A stretch of DNA of 64,000 nt, from positions 80,464,103-80,528,102 of the forward strand of contig NC_054535.1 of the NCBI RefSeq assembly GCF_017654505.1, read 5' to 3'. This stretch comes from Polyodon spathula. Taxonomy: Eukaryota; Chordata; Actinopteri; Acipenseriformes; Polyodontidae. Position numbers and translations under genes: made by a program. A model generated the notes under the pieces. That model was given only the letters and a program-made list of their open reading frames with translations, was not told the DNA's origin and did no database searches. Shown one piece after another: positions 24,600-64,000 of this stretch (position 1 is the stretch's first letter; every line of letters begins with the position of its first letter).

Positions 24600-25557
24600 C
24601 GTCCAAGAGAGCAACCAACAAGAAAAGGTGTTAAAATCAAGCCTCACCCCGGACAACTGGAAGCTGCTAGAGACTGGAAAACCCTGGCATATGATGGTCA
24701 ACGGCTTATTTTTCCACCTGAGATTGCCACCACTAACCTTTGACTAGATGTTGTCTTGTGGTCTAGATCAACACGCCTTGTTCATTTGGTTGAGTTAACA
24801 GTGCCATTGAGGCGTATGAGAGGAAGAAACTTCGGTATTCTCAACTAGCTGCTGAAGTGGAACAGCGAGGATGGAGAGTCCAGGTTTACCCAGTGGAGGT
24901 GAGTTGTTGAGGATTTGTGGCACACTCTACAAACCGGTTTCTCAGAGATGTCAGGTTCAGTGGCCAAGAGTTGCGTTGCATAGTGAAGAACTTATCTGAA
25001 GCAGCAGAAAGGTGCAGCAACTGGCTGTGGTTGAGATGGGAATCTCAAGCACAATAGAAAGAAAGCAATGCTGATGTATGGGTAAGTACACTGGGCTGAG
25101 TTGAATGGGGGACAGAGGGGGGTGATGCTGGGATGCCAGAATCGCTGTCGAGCCCTCTTCAGGAGTTGTGGGCTAGTCGAAGAAACACAAGGATGGAAGC
25201 CGCTCACTTGAAGAGAAGTACTCTACTTAGCTCAATCCAGACGGTTGTCATGCTGATGCGCTGGGGAGACCGCACTGTGGTTGATCCCCGGAGCCAGCAT
25301 TGTATCTGTTGTGTGTGCTGATGCGCTGGGGAGGCAAAATAAGCTGATGCCTGGATTCAGCATTACACTTCAGCCATCAACAACAGGCAGAAGAATATCT
25401 ACATCATCAGACGGAACGAAGCACAAATGGATGGAGATGCAGATGGATCATATTAGTTTAATGTAAAGCTACGTCTTAGTTGGTTCTTATCTTACGAGAG
25501 CTGAGTTTAAATCAGCATAAAGTTTTAACAGCTACTCTCATGTAATGGAAGTTGATT
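24600..25557 (+). mobile_element. Unassigned retroelement 3' part with an ELTVP block
   Basis: + strand frames read KIKPHPGQLEAARDWKTLAY, then a block VVLWSRSTRLVHLVELTVP, then frameshifted remnants. I recognise this as a repeated fish/invertebrate transposon-associated domain with a PD-(D/E)XK-like look, but cannot name the family. The 3' tail (about 25330-25557) recurs in reverse at about 38935-39145. Stops and frameshifts show decay. Confidence 0.5.
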
Positions 25558-26066
25558 TGTTTGATTAATTAATTGATTTTTCATAGACTGGTGCTCGATT
25601 GAGACTCAGCTGCCTGTTGGGTTTGGTAGAGAGGAGGGGAGGTGGATGATTGGCTGTGAAGGCAATGCCCAGCCAAGGCCATATGAAGCAGCAGGAGTCG
25701 TCATACGAACACCTGCTCATAAGTAGGTTAGTTTAGGGGATAGTGATCCCATGTAATGTACAGCGAGGGTTACGTAGTGTAGCCGGTTCCTGGAGTGGGA
25801 CGCCTGGTTTATAAGGCTAGCGCTCGCCCTGTGTGGCACCTTTTATTTGTAGTTTTTGTGTTTTATTTTGCCTTTTGTACAGCTTGATGTATTTGTCCTC
25901 TGTGCGTTACCATCACTGGAAACATCACATGACCCCTTTGTTTATTTACTTTCTTTTGTATTAATAAATCCTGCGCGTCTGTGCCAACGTTTGACCTCCA
26001 CCTCCCGTGACTCTCTGTATTATCTAAGCAGCGGCTACCTACACACGTGACATGAGCACCCTGTCA
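25558..26066 (+). mobile_element. LTR-like sequence
   Basis: It has a TATA-like TTTATAAGG, a block GGCACCTTTTATTTGTAGTT shared with the solo LTR at 10019-10601, and an AATAAATCC poly(A) hexamer (about 25965). Candidate ends TG...CA exist (TGTCACA at 26066), but no target duplication was found, so the borders are approximate. Confidence 0.5.
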
Positions 26067-26459
26067 CAGTATTCCAGTGTTATGAGTACAGTATTTCATT
26101 ACTGAAGGGAAGTTAGGTGGACATTTAAAGAAAAGTCTGCATGTGTATATTTATCCAAAGACTACAGGGCTTACCCATGTACCGAAATGATCAAATCTGT
26201 GATCATTTGATTCCACTGAGGGAGATCGTTGTTGCTATGTTATGCATCATACAGTTTTAACTATTGAATGACAAGCACATTGGTAGCTCCTTGTCTTAAA
26301 GTTTTTAATTTTTTAAAATAAAAAAAACATTTTTTGTTATTTTTTTAAAGGGTCGCTTCTGCTTAAGGTCACCACCCATTCCTAATTGGACGGGTCAGTC
26401 CCTAAATGTAAAGATCAAGTCCCGGTCCCGGGCTAAATGACTTCGGGACAGAATTTGAC

Positions 26460-27215
26460 CTGCGCACGCTACAGAGCCGGTTCCTTTCTACAGTGGAATG
26501 TAGCAATCTCGGTTAACACACGCAGGCGCATTATACAGGGCGAGACAATCCACAGGCAGGTCGAGGGCGGGTGTGAACACAAGACTTCTCGCTCTGAAGC
26601 ATAGCGCTGATACCACTGTACCAAAGAGCCGGCTCTTTTGCAAGGAGCATATAACGGGGGCTTATGTCTCTGTGTGCAATTACGTCACCTACCAGCCCTG
26701 CTGCTGCCTACCCCCATGCACACTACACTCTCCCCTGCCAGCCTCAAGTCTGCCCCAGACTTGTTCACCAGGCTAGAGTCTGACAAGTGCATGCCGGGGT
26801 ACCTGCATCCCAAGCTGACACCAATGTAGCAATCTCGGTTAACGCAGGCAGGTGCATCACACAGGGCAAGGCACTCCAGACACAGGTGGGGGCAGGCGCA
26901 AACCCGGGGCCTCTCACAAAGCATAATGCCAATACCACTGTACAAAAGAGCCGGCTCCTTTGTAGGAGCGTATGTCAGGCTTGTGTCTCCCCTTCCAGCC
27001 TCAAGTCCGACTCGGACTTGCTCACCAGGCTACAGCCCGACATGTGCCGGGGTACTTGCATCCCACTTTTAACACTTCACCTCAGCGAACCTCAGTTCCC
27101 GCAGGCAGGCGGATCACACAGGGCGAGGCAATCCACATACAGGCGGAGGGCGGGCAAGAACACGAGACCTCTCGCACGAAAGCGTAGCGCCAATACCGCG
27201 TATACAGGGCAAAGG
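26460..27215 (-). repeat. Three tandem tRNA-derived SINE-like units
   Basis: Three similar units begin near 26490, 26826 and about 27080. On the minus strand each carries an A-box-like TGGTACAGTGGTAT and, about 35 bases on, a B-box-like GGTCCCGGGTTCGCG or similar, followed by a shared GC-rich body containing GCCTCGCCCTGTGTGAT. The head is tRNA-like. Part of the unit body also reappears after the MITE at 27895-27975. I do not know a named family. Confidence 0.6.
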
Positions 27216-27221
27216 GTTGCC

Positions 27222-27891
27222 ACCTGGCCTCATAATTCTGGAACACTGGGACGGGACAGGGCTTTTACATTGCCTTTAAACTGAAATAAATAAACACGTG
27301 AATTGAGCACCGAACACTTCTTAATTTATACTGCATCTTAATTGTCTGAATCATTGTGATAACACAAATCTTACAAAATAAAAGCACCTGGAATAAACAT
27401 GTGTGTAGGTTTATTAAAGATACTTTTTTGTTTTGTAAAATTAGTATTTCAGTTCTCAATATTTAAAAGTTGCTATTGATACCCTGTTAATTAGTACGAT
27501 ATAACCCTGATTTACACTGACTCTCCCAATTAAATAATAACACTGATCAGGTGTTCATGCTGTCAGGAATAGTGAACAACTGCTCAGTGTTAATGATTTG
27601 AGTGAGAGAAGGTGATATACTATTAGAAACTATAAATAAACTTTAAAATGTATATTTAAAACTATTAATAAAATAAATAAATATTGATTGATGGTACTTA
27701 TTTATTTATTTATTTATTTATTTGTTAAAAGCTATTATTGTATTGTCATGCTGCCTCAAGATAATTAATCAACAGAATCAATTTAGCAAAGGTTTAGTAC
27801 TCAATTCACGTGTTGATTTTCTTCAATTTAAAACAACTTCAAAATCCTGTTCTCTCTTGCAGTGTTTCCGGAATTATGGGGTCAGGTGGCA
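27222..27891. mobile_element. MITE, about 670 bp, interrupting the SINE array
   Basis: The left end AGGGTTGCCACCTGGCCTCA and the right end (complement AGGGTTGCCACCTGACCCCA) are inverted terminal repeats of about 36 bp with a few differences. The interior is AT-rich with no transposase. SINE-unit sequence lies on both sides, so it inserted after the array formed. Target duplication is unclear. hAT-like origin is a guess. Confidence 0.65.
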
Positions 27892-27972
27892 ACCCTAATC
27901 GGGCTTATGTCTTCGTGTGCATTTATGTCAGCCCTACCAGCCCTGCTGCTGCCTTCCCCCATGCACGCTACA

Positions 27973-27975
<3 letters not shown>

Positions 27976-28045
<70 letters not shown>
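27976..28045. repeat. (TA)n microsatellite
   Basis: A pure TA run of about 70 bp. Another, interrupted, lies at 28658-28712. 28046-29224 otherwise holds nothing recognised. Confidence 0.95.
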
Positions 28046-28048
<3 letters not shown>

Positions 28049-29224
28049 GGTCTAGGCAGATTCACCTTGTATAAATTTTGACATATATTATATTTAGTTA
28101 TACTTACGTTAAACTTGCACCTAACTGAACTCACCCTAATATGCAAATGAGGCAAAGCACATAGAATAAAAAAAGCCTACTCAGTTTGGTGACTTAACAT
28201 ATTATTTGTCTGAATATGACCTGATCTGAATTTAAAATTAGAATAGCGGAACTGATACAAAATATTGAGTTACATTTTGAAGGGATACCTGAAATACAAT
28301 TCTATCTACCTTTGTAGAAAATGTAATACTCTGCTAGAAACATGTCATATTTAAACCGATTTTAACCAATTGCGAGAACCAATTTCTTTTTTTCTATTAT
28401 TTTCTCTCTTTTTTTTTAAAGTAAGAAACATTTTTATTTTTATATAATCAGGAAATTTATTTATGACAGTATACAATTATGTGTGCTTTGTATAATTCTC
28501 TGTTGCTGTTTCTGCTTATACCATTATTTACCAGGTGTAAACCATTGCATTTCTCAACTTAAAAAAAAAAAAAAGACTATTAGGAGTGTGCAACAATCAT
28601 TTCTTCCCCCTCTAACTAAGTAACAGTTGCAAAGGTGCTTCATGTAGTCAACAGTATTATATATATATATATATATATATATAGATAATATATATAATAT
28701 ATATATATACATATATATGTATGTGTTTGTTTGTTTGTTTGTGTGTTATTGCAACTACCTGGCAAACGTATTCAGCTCAGTTCTGCTTAGGTCTATATAT
28801 TAACCACCCCAAAAAACGTTTTCTTTATAATAGATATATGCAATTGGAGACGATTATCTGACTTTTCCTAAATAATAACCGTGTTGTCCTGTAGGACATC
28901 TGTATTCCTAAAGGTAAAACGTGTATTTTTGGGACACCTACTTTGATAACATATTGCTCTGCAAGGCAAGCATGCATGGTATCACTTTGGCTTTTGCATG
29001 TTAAATCCGTCTCCCTTTTTATTCATTTTAACGGGTTATTGAGGTGTAAAACTGATTTTTTTTTTTCATTATCGTGTTTATATAATATTACTCAATACAT
29101 TTTATAAACGAATATACAAAATCAAAATGCACCCGGTACACTTTCAAAACAGTACGGTACTTCTAAATTGAGGGCTTTTTCCTGCTGGTTTTACGTCGTT
29201 ATACAGGAGGAACTACAGTTGTAG

Positions 29225-29403
29225 AATTCGAGGGAGCGGAAGGAGCTATTTGTCTGATACAACCAATAAACGTGTCGATACAAAGAGTGTGATTGCGTTT
29301 GTAAAGAAGTGGGTTTAATGTTTCACAGTTATTAACAAATAACTAAGGCAGTCAGGTTTGTGTTTTTCATGTGGATATAGAGTATAGCAACTGCTTGTGA
29401 GAG
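29225..29403 (+). promoter_or_regulatory. WDR36: WDR36 proximal promoter / 5' UTR
   Basis: An ETS-type core CGGAAG (29237-29242) and a CCAAT box (29263-29267) lie 137-167 bp before the WDR36 ATG. No TATA box is seen, as usual for housekeeping ribosome-biogenesis genes. The transcription start is not determined. Confidence 0.45.
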
Positions 29404-61766
<32,363 letters not shown>

Positions 61767-61844
61767 GTACGTATTTCACTCCAACAAGAATGACAATCGG
61801 TTAGCACCTTTCATGCCAATGCATCACAAAGTTGAGTACATGAT

Positions 61845-63472
61845 AGATTATAATGCACATTTTTATTGGCTGCGTGCAGTACCTTACACTTTTCTCTATT
61901 AAATGTCATTTGCCATGTCTGCCCAGTTCTGAATCTTGCTATACCAGAATCTAAGTCATTAATGTAGAGTAGGAATAACAGAGGACCTAATATTGATCCC
62001 TGTGGTTCTCCACTGGTTACCTCGCTCCATTCTGAGGTTTCTTCTTTAATCAGTACTTTCTGTTTTTTACATGTTAACCACTCCCTAATCCATGTACATG
62101 TGTTTCCTTGAATCCATACTGCTTTCATTTTTAGAATTAATCTTTTATGCTGGACTTTGTCAAAAGCTTTCTGGAAATCTAAATAAACCATGTCATATGT
62201 GTTGCAATTATCCATTGTCGATTTTACATCCTCAAAGGAATCAAGCAAGTTAGTTAGACATGCTCTCCCTTTCCTAAAACCATGATGACTGTCTCCCAGG
62301 ATACTGTTACCATGTAGATAATTTTCTATTTTGGATCTTATTATAGTTTCCATAAGTTTACATATAATAGAAGTCAGGCTTATTGGTCTGTAGTTACCTG
62401 GTTCGCTTTTTTTTTCCCTTTTTTCCCTAAGTTTGCAATTCTCAGCCTTGTCTGTACAACCCCTGTGTCAAGAAACTGTTGAATGATCTTGGTTAGTGGT
62501 TTGTAAATTACTTCTTTCATTTCTTTGAGTACTATTGGGAGGATCTCATCTGGCCCAGGGTATTTGTTTATTTTAAGAGCTCCTAGTCCCTTTCACACTT
62601 CTGCCTCAGTTATGCTAAAGTTATTTAAAACTGGATAGGAACAGGTTGACATGTGGGGGCATGTTGTCTGTATCCTCCTTTGTAATCATTTAATATATTT
62701 CAATTTTTTTTTCTTCGTCTATGATTTTGCCATTTGTATCTCTTAAACATTTAACCTCCTCCGAATGTTCTCTTGCTGTTATAATATTGGAAAAACATTT
62801 TGTAATTGGTTTTAGCCCTCTTAGCAATGTTCATTTCTCACTCTCTTGGCCTTTCTAACTTCCTTTTTGACTTGCATTTGCAGTTCCAAGTACTCTTTCT
62901 GTGTACTTTGTTTTGGTCCCTTTTAAATGCTCTGTAAAGTGCCTTTTTTCGCTGAATATTTTTTATAATTGATCTATTAAACCATTTTGGCAATTTTGTT
63001 TTAGATTTAGATTTGTCTACTTTTGGGATGTAATTGTTTTGCGCCTTTAGTACTACATTAAAAAAAAAACAGCAATCCTTTTTCTGTGGATGTTTTCTCT
63101 ATTTTACTCCAACCTACTTCTGTTAGTCTCTGTTTCATACCTTCATAGTTTGCCTTTCTAAAATTGTAAACCTTAGCTTTAGTCATTTCTTTGTGGGTTT
63201 TAAAAATCACTTCAAATGAGACCATGTTGTGTTTGCCTATGGTTCTCTGACCTCTTTTTTATTTATTCTGTCTTCGTTATTTGAAAAGACTCAATCAAGG
63301 CATGCTTCCCCTCTAGTCGGTGCCTTGACAAATAACGTTAGGAAGCAGTCATTTGTCATTTCCAACATTTCAATTTTTTCCGTCGTGGTCCCCACCAGGT
63401 TTTCCCATTTTATATGGGGAAAGTTGAAATCCCCCATTAGTATGGCATGTGAATTTGGCGATCTATAGCATG
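61845..63472 (-). mobile_element. CR1 LINE, antisense in WDR36 intron 5
   Basis: The minus-strand reading gives an endonuclease part ([15 protein letters not shown] near 63400; EMTNDCFL), linker, and the RT part: IENYLHGNSILGDSHHGFRK, MVYLDFQKAFDKVQHKRLIL, PQGSILGPLLFLLYINDLDS and NREKCKVLHAANKNVHYN. The 3' end is truncated and the 5' side stops at a TA microsatellite. Several stops and frameshifts occur. Its right-hand homology begins about 80 bp after the exon 5 donor. Confidence 0.85.
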
Positions 63473-63684
<212 letters not shown>

Positions 63685-64000
63685 CAGCTCTGGAAAAAAT
63701 TAAGAGACCACTGCAAATTTTTCTTAAATCAGCATCTCTATGTGTATGGCAGCCATTCCATTCCAGTGTCTGTTGAATTCCAACACAGGCACACCTCATT
63801 CTACTGAATGAGGTACTGATTAGGTGATCACCTGAACCAAATCTTATTTAACAAGAAAAAGTATAAAAACCACTCCTGTGGTCATCGCTATCCTCTTGCA
63901 ATAGGACCAGCTGGATGGCAAAACAGTGCTAGTAGTACATCAAAAGTAATTGGAATCAAAAAATAACTATTGACCATGCCCAAAGAGTTGAAAAGGAAAA
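63685..64000 (+). mobile_element. Tc1/mariner element 5' part, cut by window edge
   Basis: The terminal repeat CAGCTCTGGAAAAAATTAAG starts at the end of a CA run. The element then has its 5' untranslated part and an ATG at 63976 (MPKELKRK), the expected transposase start. The rest lies beyond the window. This is a different Tc1 family from the other copies here. Confidence 0.85.

Noticed and set aside
26460..27215. Functional tRNA genes
   Set aside because: A- and B-box-like words are present, but the cloverleaf is not complete and the units repeat with a non-tRNA body, so SINE-like repeats fit better.

Overview
The window is vertebrate nuclear DNA, almost certainly from a ray-finned fish. 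It shows spliced genes with long introns, GT-AG splice sites, many (TA)n and other microsatellites, and a dense mix of Tc1/mariner, CR1, L2, Ty3/Gypsy, DIRS, SINE and piggyBac-like elements. A non-teleost fish (for example sturgeon or paddlefish) would fit, but that is only an inference. There is no bacterial, plasmid or CRISPR content.

Three genes lie on the + strand in one order. (1) The terminal coding exon and 3' UTR of SLC25A46, an outer mitochondrial membrane protein (2032-2610, UTR to about 3.8 kb). (2) A small gene at about 17.8-19.9 kb that I assemble from four short exons. It would encode a six-cysteine helical cytokine of the IL-7/TSLP type. It sits exactly where TSLP lies in mammals (SLC25A46 - TSLP - WDR36, all in one orientation). 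Its internal introns are all phase 0, and its last exon has the IL-7-like C-x11-C ending. Its signal peptide/start region is not resolved. (3) The first five coding exons of WDR36/UTP21, a nucleolar UTP-B protein of the small-subunit processome (29404-61766); the gene runs off the right edge.

The rest is mobile DNA. 0-0.5 kb: Tc1 remnant. 4-10.7 kb: L2 pieces, a decayed Tc1, and an L2 carrying a nested CR1 piece and a nested solo LTR. 11.9-12.6 kb: a second solo LTR with perfect 5-bp target duplication. 13.7-15.0 kb: a Gypsy protease remnant abutting an opposed DIRS gag remnant. 22.4 kb: a foldback element. 24.6-26.1 kb: an unassigned retroelement tail and an LTR. 26.4-27.9 kb: a tandem tRNA-derived SINE array interrupted by a MITE. 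Inside WDR36: intron 1 has a head-to-head DIRS-like inverted repeat; intron 2 has two Tc1 copies; intron 3 has a Tc1 split by a 2.65-kb CR1, a CORE-type SINE, two further Tc1 copies and a piggyBac-like element; intron 5 has an antisense CR1 and the start of another Tc1.

The cytokine-like gene is the main discovery candidate. The three genes are not an operon; their order is conserved synteny. Exon boundaries were placed by reading splice sites and codon phase by eye, and family assignments rest on remembered family features, not on searches.
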